From Mariannaea sp. PMI_226 (lineage: Eukaryota; Ascomycota; Sordariomycetes; Hypocreales; Nectriaceae), in assembly GCA_024336345.1 (NCBI GenBank), contig JANFOG010000002.1:2914001-2978000 (forward strand): a stretch of 64,000 bases of DNA, written 5' to 3'. Shown here piece after piece: positions 45,001-57,017 of this stretch. Below the pieces are notes generated by a model. That model was not told the DNA's origin and did no database searches. It saw nothing but the letters and a program-made list of their open reading frames with translations. A program made the position numbers and the translations under genes. Each line of letters starts with the position of its first letter. The first letter of the stretch is position 1.

Positions 45001-48000
45001 TTGCCCAGATGCGGGCACAAGAAAGCTCTGCATTGTGACAGGGCAAGTATCGTGAAAAGCTGGCTTGCGGCTATTGCGAGGCCTTTAATGTCAATATTGA
45101 CCTTTGGTAGGGCTATCATGCTGTGGTGCGCTCCTTATTGACCAGTCACGTACATCAAACCGTCTATGTTTTCGTTGCGAGAAGCGAGCCTGATCCATCC
45201 TGACGACTCATTCGCTCAACCCCCAAAGTGTTCCATGACGGCTCGCACACGCTGCAGGGCTGTGAGTGGTCCTCGGTCCTTCTGTCCCCTCTTCTCCACA
45301 CCAGACGCGTCCTGGACTGCTTGAAAAAGATCCAGAAAAAAAAGCTATGCATATACATAGTATAGCTAGTTTGTCATAACGGTCAGACACTCTCAGGCCC
45401 TGTCCCTGTTGCTCTGTGCTCGTTGAACCGCCGCTCAAACCCCTGCAGCTGAGCTACTGGAGTCTGTGTGGGGGGGGACGGGTCTAGTCGGTTTGGCTTT
45501 GGCCCAATGGCTCTTGTGGATGAGCTTGCCACATGGAAACAACAGTCCCTCTTCTGTGACGACCCTCGTTCTGCCACCTCTGATTTGACCTTTTGGCGTC
45601 GAGCCTGCAGTTCGGCAGCCGCACCCGAACACTTTCATGGGTCAGATCTGAGCTCGTTTGTCGAAAAGTACGGATAGCAATTTCGTGTGACTCTCTTCAA
45701 CCACGATCTTCATAGTCATTATGCGCGAAGCAAGGTCTAGAATTCCAGTCATGCCAATAAATAAGTCCTTCGGCTCGGTGAGTGGTACTCGTGGGGGTGC
45801 TTGGCATTGGACGATCAAAGGAAACTGGCTAGTATGAAGATGGCTCCCAGACTCCGTAACAGTGAAGCCAACGGCCGCTTCCGCACCCTCCTCGCGCTTC
45901 CAGATGCCCCAGAACAAGTTTGGGAGGGTGTGATCTGGGAATGTGTCCATTGTTCACGAATCACACCAGCGTCGAATTGTGGCATGTGCAACATCACAAT
46001 ATCTGATCTATCGTACAACCAACGACGGTGTATGTATGCTTACTGCGTGATATTGATTACCCGCCTGGTCCCACAGTAAAACTCGACAATCTCGTCACAC
46101 TGGTTGGTGGGTGAGCAAAGGTGCCTTGCATGATGCTGCTAATTTACTTACATAGTACATGACATATGCATATACACTTGCAAGTAGAAGGTTCCCACCA
46201 AGACGCTCACCAAAAGTACATCCTAGCTCAGCAGTGAGCCGTGCCACACTCTACCACAGCACAACAAAAAAGAAAATGAAGAAGGAAAAAATCGGGGGAA
46301 AGTCAGGAAAAGTGAACCTCCCCTTGGGTCGCATATCTGTTATTCTTTTCATCCCTCGTTTTCACGGAAGACCTCGCAGTTCTTTAGAACCAACCCTGAG
46401 GCTGCAGGTGGTCCCTGGCGAAGACTGTCTTTAATGAGAAGAAGCATTGCTATCAACAGTGAAGGGTAGCTCCTTTATCCTATGTCTTTTCTAGGTCATA
46501 CACACACTACCAAAGCAGGTGGGCAGTATTCACAAACGAAGATAGCTTAGAGTCGGTCTTGTTCCGCAAATCCCGGTTGCTTCCAAGATTCCCCAGACTC
46601 TTCACATCATCAACTTCGTGGAGAAAGGTGTGTAGGGCTGGCCTCCCAGCTGGAAGAACACCTTTTCCCCGGATTTCAACACGATCCAATCCATCTCTCT
46701 GTCCGTCTCTCTCTCCAGCTTTTCCCCGCATTTTGAATTGTCTAGCTCATCTGATCTCATTCCCATTCCCGCGAGCTCGGCATCTTCAAGACAAGTATCA
46801 ACAAACATGTGAAGACTACATCGTCGACCCACTTCCCCGAACTCGTCAAGGCCTTCTTCACATGAATCCCCGCAGATCCACGGCAGCATGCCTCGTAAAC
46901 CGATGGCATACATAATCCTGGTGCAAAGCACTCCGACAGATCAGGGCAAGAACAACTCATATATGGTCTTAGGGTTGTGCACCATGTACAGTTCAGCCAC
47001 CCTTTCTGGACAATTCAATGACTGCCATATCTGTTCGGGACTAGACATCGCAGCCTTCTGCAGGTCGTTGCACACTTCCGTGGGCCATGTCTCTCATTCT
47101 CTTTCTAGGCCTTGGGGTGCCTCGTACGGTAAAGCCAGGTTCAACCTTCTACAGTTGTGGTGTCATTCCTCCGCTTCTTTGCGCGGCATTCTTTGTCTTC
47201 TATTCGTATCGCATGACAAGTAACAAGTTGCCAACGCCGCCACATAGACCGAAAGAGTTCCAAACTCCCATATTTACAGGCCTGGCCCTTCGTCATTGGC
47301 GGATAAAAGTTGACAATACTATCTGATACTTTGCCTGATTCTGGAGACTTCTGAAATGTGTGAAAATCAGTAGGGGACAGGGATGTGTTTTTTTTTCGCA
47401 CGCCGTCAAGAAATTAGCATTCTCCCAGCTCGGGACTGTTCTTCTAATCCGGCACACTAACCTTATGGTGTGGTTGCAATAGTCCGAGAGTCTCGGGTGC
47501 CGATAGCCAGTTCCCCCCGGATGTCGTCAGCCTTCCAACATGGTTACTTCCAGTACCTCAAGATTATCAACAATTTTGGATACCACGTCGCTTCCCTGGG
47601 GCCATGCTCAACAGTAGAGCGCCGAAGTTGTGCCATTTCCGCGATGGACAGCCCTGAAACACCAAATGTGGAAAACATTCATCACCCCTCCTTGTCATTG
47701 ACAGATTCGGCTCCTTCCCTCCGCTGTCGATCCAAGAACGCTTCACTTCGTACAGAATTATTTGAGTTCTCGGAGATTCCACGGACAGTTTGCGAATTTC
47801 ATGACAGGGGCTCAACGAATCTTCTCTGTAGTCACGGTACCAGTATGGAGAGACTACTTCGTGCAAGGATGCAGCTCCGTGACACAGGCATCACCCATCG
47901 ATCAATCCTGAGAAACCCCAGAAGAATCTATTACTTGTACTGTTATCGAGATGTAATCTCCAACAGAGGAAATGATCACGTGGAGCTGGCCCATGCCACT

Positions 48001-50780
48001 TGGCTAATCTCCATGCCGTTGGCATGTTCTGGCTCTTCCTCACAACATGCAATCTTTCTATCTTACTGAGAGAGCAGTGAGGAATGGAGACGGTCCTGGG
48101 ATGTTCGAATGTCGACTTGACAGTTCCGACTGGGACGTAACGTCACCCAGCCTCCTGGTCTGCATATAGTTTCCCATTCTTCTTTATTCTATTGTATCAG
48201 CTCCAACTGAGACGCATTATCCGCGCCGATAAAGAGCCGCCTAAACTGCTGCGAACTTGACTGAAACGACGGACATGTTCGGTAAATGGCACAGACGAAC
48301 GCACCTGCACGGCGACCGCCCACAACTAACGCCACTACAGGCCATCAGGGGGGCAGTCTCTCTGGCTTCCGCCTCAAGAAGTAGTCGGTTGGTTACACCC
48401 AAGCCTTTCCCGGGATTGCTAGCTCCATTCGGCCGTAACCCCGAATGAGTTGACTTCGATCGTCTTAGGCTTTGTCTGGTTTAGGAGCGATTATCGTCGA
48501 AACCCCTGGTGCCTGGATCCCCGCAACGGGTTCTAAACTCGATCCATTTCCGGACTAACTTACGGAGACAATGACAGACAAATTATCCAAATCTATCACT
48601 ACTGCTCACAACCAACAAACTAAGTTCCTTGACTGCCAAGAACATGCGCAGGACGTGCCATAGCCCAAAGCGTTGCTACCAAATTCAACAAATGCCTCAA
48701 GTTTGAAAAGAACCCCCTCTCTATCCCATGCTCTTGGCTCTGTGGAATTTGATTCATCATTCTTTCCTTCTTTCTTTCTTCTAGGACGTCTAGCAAGGCC
48801 AAAGAGGGGATTCCCTCCACCAGCTTGAAGTGACAGCGTAAAATGCAGCCCGGGTGGCGTACTAGAAGCTGCTGGGCTGCAGCCACTGTAGGACATATTT
48901 CCGTTTTAGATAACCTCCGAACACATGGTACCCCTTCCCTCCCTCCCCAATCTTCAGGCCGTACCCATAATTTATACATCACCGACTTTTGCGGAGTGAG
49001 AAACGGCCTGGTTTTCGCGTGAAGCTCCAGCACGCTCCACCTGGTGAATTAATGGTTTGTGAGGCTGAAGTATTTGTCCCGGCGACCTTTCGAAATATGG
49101 AAGTCGGATCGGACTTAGAGACTGGTTCTCAGTGTAGTGTCTTTGATATCTGTAAAATGTGCTCTCATGGTGCCATTCGGTGCCATTTGGTGCCATTTCA
49201 GGAGGTGTGTCGCGTTTCATAGCCTTGGGAGACGTTGTGTGACATCCACCACCTCGTTGGTCATGTTGAAACCATGATCACTCACTGCCCATTGCTCCCT
49301 CAGGGGGGGCTGACGACAGCTCGATTGGTCCACTTACAAGTTGATCAATATTCAAGCCCTTCTTCACGTCACTCTGTCCACTTGACAGACCTTTTTTGGG
49401 AGCTCCCTGTTCGGTCCTCGTCAAACGCACGAGACTGCCGCAGGCTGGTTGCTCCTGAAAATCCCTTTGCTCCTGTCTCTGTGTCACGTAGTTCAACTCA
49501 TAGCGATTCTACACACTGAAGAGGGCTGAAGGATTCTTTCTTCTATCTAGAGAGCAAGGGGCAAAAAAGCTTGGTTCGCTTCCATCGCATCAAAAAAAGA
49601 GCAGCCCCCCCCATGACCCGGTCGCATTCCGGGTGGCCATCCACACACATCCAATTCCCCGGGAGGAAGAACATGTCCGTGGCCCGCCCAGAGTCTCATC
49701 GTGAGAGGAGAAAAACATTCCAGAAACGGGGGTCCCTCGTGGAAGAGAAGGAGGGGGTTTTGGAATAAAAAATTTTACTTCACGGGTTTCTCATACAACA
49801 TCCCGGCAGCCAAGAGTCGACGGACTGCTTCAGGCAAGCCGTGGCAATGGCATGGTCGCATTTTGTTGCATTAATTATGCTCAAAAAAAAAAGAACGCCA
49901 AGAGCTTTGAAAGCCCAAAACACATCCCTGTGCGAGCCAGGTATAATAAACCAAAATTCTTAGTTCCGCTGGCTTGGGTAGGATTTTTTGTTTTGGCTTA
50001 TTTACGGGAAGGATTTTGATCTCTACAGGGCGTGTGAACGTTTCTTCTTGAGGTGTTGTATGGGTATGGTGAGTGATGATGGTGGTTTTCTCACAAAGAA
50101 CATAAGGGATCTATAGTACCTCATGGGGAGATATTGTCCCTGTGAAAAAAGAAAACCACATGTTACTACAGTACCAAAGACAAATATATTGGCTAAAATG
50201 GTAGCTCTTGGGAACGTATCACGGAAATCGAGCAACAAAATCCATCGCCATAAATATGTACCAACATTCTGACAAGACATCAATGTGCACAAGGCTGGTA
50301 TAGGGTAAGCCCGTTCACTACTAACAATCACCCACTATAACAACGTCAATTGAGAAAATGAAAAAAAGTGTAGTTATGGACAATCTTGTCTTCCAATTTC
50401 ATAGAACTCTGATAAAATTGAGATAATCTAATGCCTGCCTGCTCTTGCGTGGTTAGAGTGTGCCTCAATTTGTTCTGTCATGGTCCTACTGTCAATGAGC
50501 ACACAAAAACCACGGCAGCGACTTGACGTAGCCTCGCGACCTACCCCGCGATCATGATAATTTTACCCACCTTCACAACGTCCTCAGCCCTATCACTCAC
50601 AAACGCAGGATTCGTCCAATCCAACAGATTTATACATAAGAAGGACTCAAGGCAAGACTAGCAAAAACAGAGGACAGCACTACTCGGTCGCCAGATCTCT
50701 GTGTCGCCAATTGCTTTTCGCGTTGCCGTGTACAAGCTTTCCAAAGCCCACCTATTCTTCCACCACCGAAAAACAAACCA
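42082..50780. other. 8.7-kb gene-poor region
   Basis: I find no supported gene. Both ends are promoters (the receptor on the left, the aldolase-like gene on the right). Inside are many frames of 60 to 200 codons without motifs; the longest is 47470-48069 (+, 199 codons). Features include a TACTTCGTA word at 43819, a GGTGCCATTT decamer repeat at 49169-49198 and CT/C runs. The composition is not strongly AT-rich, so heavy RIP mutation is not evident, although an old degraded element cannot be excluded. Confidence 0.5.
49169..49198. repeat. Decamer array GGTGCCATTT, three units
   Basis: Three 10-nt units are seen, the first with C in place of the last T. Confidence 0.9.
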
Positions 50781-51726
50781 ATGCCTGTGTCTCTCCAAAC
50801 CTCCTGGCAGCTCCAGAATGCCGCGGGAGAACCTTCAGCTATAATCCGTGCCCGAAACCTCCAGACCATCATTCAGGGTCCGCAGGATGCTTGGGGTCGG
50901 CCTGGCCGTCCGCAACCGGCCCTTGTATCCGCCGAGGTCTCGCTTGCGCAACCCTTCGGCTCGTCCTCGTCAGGGGACGTTGTTGCACCGGACACGGTAC
51001 ACTATGGGTTGCTGAGCAAGTCCATCCTCGCCACCCTGGCCCGCCTGGAGACACGAGCAGGAAAGGGCGATGCTGCGACTCTGCATGGTGTCGTGGACGG
51101 CATCTGGACGGATCTCACGGGTCTAGACGTGACGGGAGCACAAGTTCATGGCACAGAAAACAAGGCGTTCTTGAACTTGAGCTATATCCGGTGTCTGACT
51201 GTCTCAGTCGTGTTGACGAAAGCGTCCCTGCTGGGGAGCGGCATCGGGTTGACCGCGTCCGCCGTCTTTCAAGATTCGATAGTCCAGTCAAGAGGCTTGT
51301 CGTTGCAACTGCAAGGGTTAAGGGTGCCCACGCTCATCGGCGTCAACGACAACGAGAGAAAGGCTAAGCAAATTGTCGTTGCAAACATTGGCGTGGAGAA
51401 ATACAGCAATGAGAAGGATGGCTATGTCCCGCTGGAAGCGATCGTGGTTGATGTGAGTGCACCTCGTTTTGAATTACCGGAGAGCCGGCTAGACTTCTAA
51501 CACTTGAATATAGGCTATGATGAGCTCATCATTCGAGACTCTGGAAGCTCTTGCAACATATCTTGCATCACACATCACAGAGCACATTGCATCAAGTGGT
51601 GCAGACTCTCCCGATTCATCCGGTTGGCATCTCCAGATCGGCTTGGAGAAGCCGACGGCTGTACCATTGGCAGATGCCGCCTGTGTTGAGTTCAGGACGA
51701 GCACCCAGAGCTTCATGAAGAAATAA
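50781..51726 (+). CDS. Dihydroneopterin aldolase-like (FolB-type) protein (294 aa)
   Basis: Two exons (50781-51452, 51514-51726) are joined across a 61-nt intron with a GTGAGT donor and TATAG acceptor. The protein has two FolB/tunnelling-fold-like halves. The N-terminal half has an ARNLQTIIQGPQDAWGRPG start and V..EVSLAQPF strands; the C-terminal half contains IVVANIGVEKY and the typical SSFETLEALA helix, followed by WHLQIGLEKP. In fungi dihydroneopterin aldolase is normally the first part of the trifunctional folate enzyme Fol1. This gene has no pyrophosphokinase or pteroate synthase domain, so it is a stand-alone paralogue. A role in pterin or folate metabolism in the cytosol is inferred; activity is not certain. 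The gene is tail-to-tail with the NGI1-like gene, 198 nt apart. The start is the first ATG of the frame. Confidence 0.82.
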
Positions 51727-51924
51727 GGCTAAAAAATTGGGAATTAGTGAGAAGGAATTCGGAAACAGAGATGATATCCATAGCAGTTCTAATTCTTTTT
51801 TTTTGTTGGCAATTCATGCTAATTGGCTGACCGATGCGGTCTTGTTCGACTTCTTAGTCGCATTCTATGTGCTTTCTCCTGTTGAAACCTTCTAGTGATT
51901 TATCTCGGAAGTTGCCACCGAGTA

Positions 51925-52661
51925 TTAATTAACAATCGAATTGTATTGCGGGATATCTCCTCCTGTGATGGTTCTTATAAAGTCTGGATCCGGGTTGTAC
52001 ATCATGATATGGAAGTGTTCCACGGCACCAACGGATTTGAGACCTCGCCAATTCTTAAACCAAATCAACTACTAGAATTAATTCCATGCCATGAAGAGAC
52101 TGGGAATGTGGTGCTTACATGGTCATGTGGAACATGAGGTCTAAACGCCTTCGTCACAAAGTCATCAATCTCTTTCCGGCCTTCATCGCTCAAGTCACCC
52201 GTTGCTGGGTCTTCGCTCAGCTCAAACTTGGTCCATACGACGATGTGGACAATTCGCGGGTCAATTCCATAAGGCCAGTCATTGAGGAGGATTTTGTAGT
52301 CATCTTCGAACTCGAAGGGCCTTCCACGAGGCGTCACAGGAGACGTCCACCTGAGGCGTTGGTTGAAGATGTAATTGGCGACGCTGCCGTAGGTCTCAGC
52401 GAGGTTGAACGTGTATGCCTTGTAGCGACGAAGCTCTGAGGGGACCCGCTCGAACTTTTGCAGTTGATTTGTACGGACGAACTCTTTGACCTCATCCCAG
52501 GTGAAGATGTGGTATTCAGAATCTGGGGTGGAGATGATTCTGCGATCCTTGTCGGAGAGATGAATGAGATATTTCGGACACTCGACCTCTCTTTGAGACT
52601 CTGGGACGTTGACATGCCAATAGGGCATAGGATTATCCTCAACTGGCACAGTGGCAGTCAT
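51925..52661 (-). CDS. DUF3605 / N-acetylglucosamine-induced protein 1-like (228 aa)
   Basis: Two exons (52661-52119 and 52068-51925 in transcription order) flank a 50-nt intron with a GTAAGC donor and TAG acceptor. The protein is small and soluble and matches what I know of the fungal DUF3605 family. It has PYWHVNVP at the N-terminus, LSDKDRRIISTPDSEYH, a middle segment with WDEVKEFVRTNQL, and a conserved C-terminal block (LNDWPYGIDPRIVHIVVWTK, then RPHVPHDHLIWFKNWRGLKS and VEHFHIMMYNP). The last block is seen only when the intron is removed, which supports the model. The family is named after a yeast gene induced by N-acetylglucosamine; its biochemical role is unknown. The conserved His and Asp/Glu residues could suggest a catalytic or metal site, but this is speculation. 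Confidence 0.88.
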
Positions 52662-55586
52662 GGTGGTCAGCTGACTGGATTTTGGGAGGCAGCAATGTCA
52701 CAATGTGCGGTGTGAGACTGTACTATCACGATGATGATCTTGCCAGGTGGAGTTGGATTTGCAGACGAGGCTGAGGCTGAACTTGAGAGCACACGGGTTG
52801 GTAGGGTTGGGTGATCACGGACAAATAGAAGAAAGAAAGTACGATGCTGTCACGTCAAGCCACCGATGGGTTGAACCTGAGCAATCAACTGACGTCGAGC
52901 ATAAAACGTGAAGCTCTCGGTAGTTGAGGCTACTACCCACAGTATAACTTAGATCAAGGGACCAACCAACACGAACGTGGAGCGGCTTCGGCGACCCGCC
53001 AAAGCTCTTTCTTTACTGGGTCTTGTCTTACTCCCTAGGCGACCTTCATTGTCGGGGTCAGGTACCTATAGCCAGCTGAACTGCCCCAAGGCCTAGCTGC
53101 AGTAGGTACCTACCTAATTCCAGGTTGCGGTGCAACAGCAACCAAGGGGATTGACAGAATCATAAAATGAATAGACTACCTCACACTTCAACTCGGCTGG
53201 AAGTAGAAACTCCCCGAAGTCTGTTAGGCAAAATTGCTCAGAGTCTATTAATAGTGGTACAAATAAAATAACAAAACACACAGGGAAGTATGACAGGGTG
53301 ATTGATTGACCTTCTCCTCAATCCACAAAAATCTCCTGCTCTGACGCAGCAGCAGCAGCAACGTTTGACACGAAGTATAACTTCTTTTTGAATCGAACTG
53401 ATGCGGCGATATATTTACAGGTAGATAGATAGACACCCTACCTTACTTGTGTGCCTACGGTACCTGTAGCAAGACAGCTAGCGACAGATACTTGGTGGGC
53501 TTGCCTGCTGCCTGCCTTCGTACCTCCTCTGCGAGAAAGTAGTCACAAATTCGCATCCAGTACGTTATCATACTCCACCTAGATTGATTCACAGAAGGGA
53601 TCAGATACGCTGAATAGATTGATAGCCCATCATTTCCTAGTACTTCTCCAGCAGGAAAGGTGGGAGGGAAGGCAACTGTGCCCAATGATCGGTTCGAAGC
53701 CCATGGTTACAGCCCTATGGGATGCGAGGCAGAGAAGAAGAAGTGGCAACTATACAATCAGGGGTCGAACCGGAATAATGAGCACCGTCTTACTCTACTG
53801 AAGTACTGTTGGAGGGTATCGTTTATATTAGCATTTCCATGTTACTAGATGAGCTGTTTGCGAGGTGCATGGGCCTCTCTTGAAAGGGATGATTTTTCAT
53901 AGGGGAAGCCTGAAATATGTCGAATGATGCATGCTTATGTTGCTTGCTTCTGTTGCTTACTTACGAGCCTAGACCCTGACTACCTAGTTGCCGCTTCAAG
54001 CCTCGAGTCGATAGGACATGCGACAATATCAGAGGATGCACGGTTCTCAGAGAAACTTGAGCATTCCTCCAGCTTGTTGCAGGGCAGGGAGCGATATCAC
54101 AACCTACCATAGGTACCCCCGGTTAAGTAACCAATATCGGGACCACCACGGGGTTTTCTCGAGAAATATGTTTGGTAGAAAAAAAAAAGAAAGACCGAAC
54201 GGAGTGTTTCATGATATCTTGTCTTTGAGAAAGGCCAAAATGGAAAAAAAATTCTTCACATCCTATTGAGACACGGAAGAAGAAAAAAAATTGTATTCAG
54301 CCGGCAGTTGGATAATTTTTTTTTCTTACTTACATCCATCCAGTGCTGGGCCCACGTGGCGTAAAGCAAGGGATGGGAGAGGGGGGATGGGATCAATCCT
54401 CGCCCTTTGAAAAGCAGGCCAGCCATTGGGACGGAAACAATTTGGTTGATGCAGGTTCTCGGCGACGGAACGGAACGGGAGCCAGTTCAGCGCATAGTCG
54501 GCATTCCCTCCAAATTCGTACCAGTGATCCAGTAAAATAGCTTAAACAGGTACTCATTTTTGGCATTATTTTTTTTTCTTCAGACATACATTAAAAAAAT
54601 TTTCCCTTTCGTTTTGGGCGGTTCGTCAACAAAATCTCTCCGTGTTGCCAAGTGAGGGAGGAGGAATGAATGAATGGGGTGCAAAATTCGCCCCCTTTCT
54701 CACCATTTTCTCTTTGGGCTCGGACTCAATGGTTGCAAGGGCCACCAGGTTGGATGTGGCACCAGTCGCCGCCACACCAACTATCATGTTGACAGGTTCA
54801 TTACATTGAGATGACTTCTACCAGCCGTTACCATGGGCGTCATTTCTCAGATCATGATCATGTTCCTCCCATATGACTGTAACCCACACTTCATTTCGCT
54901 GGAGCCAAGGAGAAAGGGGGCAGAAGGGGTCCGGGCATTTTTGTTTTTCACCTGAGAGCTTTCTGGGGTGGCAGAAACGGACGGTCTTGTTGCTTTGCTG
55001 TGCCGAGTACCATAGTAGGTAATTAGGTGGTACACGCTATGTACGAGCTCCGTACCTAGCGCCGGTAATTACGTAGTACGATATGTAAGTCGGTAATATC
55101 TGCGTCTGTTTTTGAGCTGATGGATAATTAATTTACAGTATCTTGGCTCGATTCAGACCAGGACACGTCTGTATTTAAATGGGAAGGTAGGGGGGTATGG
55201 GGGCATTCCGTGATGATGACACTTGTGCTGAAGAAGAGGAATGATTGACAGACGAGGTCGGCTGGATGTGTGCCAAAGACGTGAAATAACCGGGATAAAG
55301 TGGCGATAAGCTGCAAGCGGCATTTTGAAGGTGCCTCAGATAAGTAAGTAAGCCTCTAATCTCCCGGTGAAAGGTGTGTGCGTGAGTGTGTTATCTGTTT
55401 GTTCATGATCGAATCTGTCAGTTGCTGCATGCTCGATCATACATACATATACCCGCTGTGCATTGGTGCTATGAGCTAAAAGGGGGGGAGGGGCCGCGCA
55501 AAAGCCAAGGCACAACGAAGCTCCATACTAAGTTATAGTGCCAGCTACGACTGCTACCATAGTACAGATTAATCTGCACACGAGTT

Positions 55587-55604
55587 CCATACTACGTAGT
55601 ATGG
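55587..55604. repeat. 18-nt perfect palindrome CCATACTACGTAGTATGG
   Basis: This is a complete inverted repeat without a spacer, built on the TACGTAGTA word seen elsewhere. Another perfect palindrome, CAGATTAATCTG, lies at 55565-55576. Confidence 0.9.
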
Positions 55605-56121
55605 TGGAAAGGTGCGTTACTGTAGCAGTACAGACTGCAGACTACAACAGTACAACAGGTATTGCAGATTACTGCGTATAATTAGATCTTGGATGATGAA
55701 TATCCACAATATCCCCATTCAATATGGACTCCCCCCCATATTGATTCACCAGCCAGCCATCCACATGTCACATTGCCAATGGTCCGGCTCTCACTACAAA
55801 CTATAGCAACGCGCACCATTCATGGACATAATTAGCAGCTCGGCAACTATGTCCACGCATGCTCACTTCGTCGTAATCTATGGGCGCCTGAGGGAGAATG
55901 AAGAAGCCGGGGGCCTGGCTCCGTTGCCACGCCACAGATCGCCATAGTTGGCGGTGAAGTGGGCTCCGGGGGCTAAGCACGCCCACGGGTACGAAGCCGT
56001 AAATTAACTTGATCATTACGATGGGGGAGGGGAGGGGAGGGGGAAGGTGAGGAAAGGTGTGCAAGTCCAACGAGACAGGACAATAACAATCATGGTAATA
56101 ATAATGATAATAATAGGACAG

Positions 56122-56141
56122 GAGAGAGAGAGAGAGAGAGA
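56122..56141. repeat. (GA)n microsatellite next to a TAA-rich tract
   Basis: About ten GA units follow a TAA/TGA triplet-rich stretch (56081-56115). Confidence 0.9.
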
Positions 56142-57017
56142 AATCTGTGTGTACATAGAATGTTGGACGGGTTTTGATACATAAAAGGGGGATGCGAGTC
56201 CGCTCTCGTATTTGGTCTCATTGTTTCTCTTTGGATTCCCTCGTCCTTCTCCCGTAGCTTCTCAGTATCAATCTGGTAAGTCAACCAGCCTCCATTCCCA
56301 ACCCCCCATCCCCATACCCTTGCTTTGTGTGTGGATGGAAAAGAATGCGAGACATTGCAATTGTCCCATCGTGATCGACAATATGGATGATTCACGCAAA
56401 GGCCCCCAAAAAGGCCAAAGAAACTGGAAAGAATAAAGGAGGGGGGGAACGCCGCACGCCATAGTTTGCCGAGATGCATACTATGCCCAGCATCTTGGGT
56501 CAACAAGTACGGATAGAGCTTGAGGCTAATACGAAATAAAACAAAAATTCAGCTTCAGGTAGAAACAGGTTTCGTCGACGTCCATCCTTTCAAGCCATCC
56601 GCCGTCCGCCGTCCCCAACAACCAACCAACCACCAACAACCAACAACATCAGGCACGGGCAAAGTACACTACCGTTGTTTGGTACCCTTTCAGCCCCCCA
56701 CTTAAAGCCTCTTTTTTCGCCTCTCGCCGCTTGCTATTGCCTATTGCCTCTGCCATTGCAATCGCTATCGCCCGTGGCCCCGCACACACCCATCCACCCC
56801 ATCCACCATCTCCTTACCTCATTGCTGCATACCTACCTTACCTTGCTTTAGCTTAGCGACTACATTTCCCTTGGCTTGATCGCTTCCTGATTTCTCGAAC
56901 CGACCAAATAAAAACCTCCCTTCAGCATCCATCCCCGAGTGAATTTCTTACTCGGCTCAGCTTCATTTTACACTCACCGCAAACAATTCGCCTTCTTTCC
57001 CGCCTCAATCCTTCACA

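Larger units (their letters stand above)
52662..57017. other. 4.4-kb divergent spacer between the NGI1-like gene and UDP-glucose pyrophosphorylase
   Basis: No gene is supported. Features include AAA/AG-rich and T-rich tracts near 54180-54310, palindromes CAGATTAATCTG (55565) and an 18-nt perfect one at 55587-55604, TACGTAGTA-type words near 55065, a TAA/GA microsatellite at 56081-56141 and CT-rich sequence from about 56700 to 57000 that is probably the leader of the downstream gene. Confidence 0.6.

Noticed and set aside
46602..46931. A 109-codon minus-strand frame that reads smoothly
   Set aside because: No recognised motif and no splice partners. It is mentioned as part of the gene-poor interval but not called as a gene.
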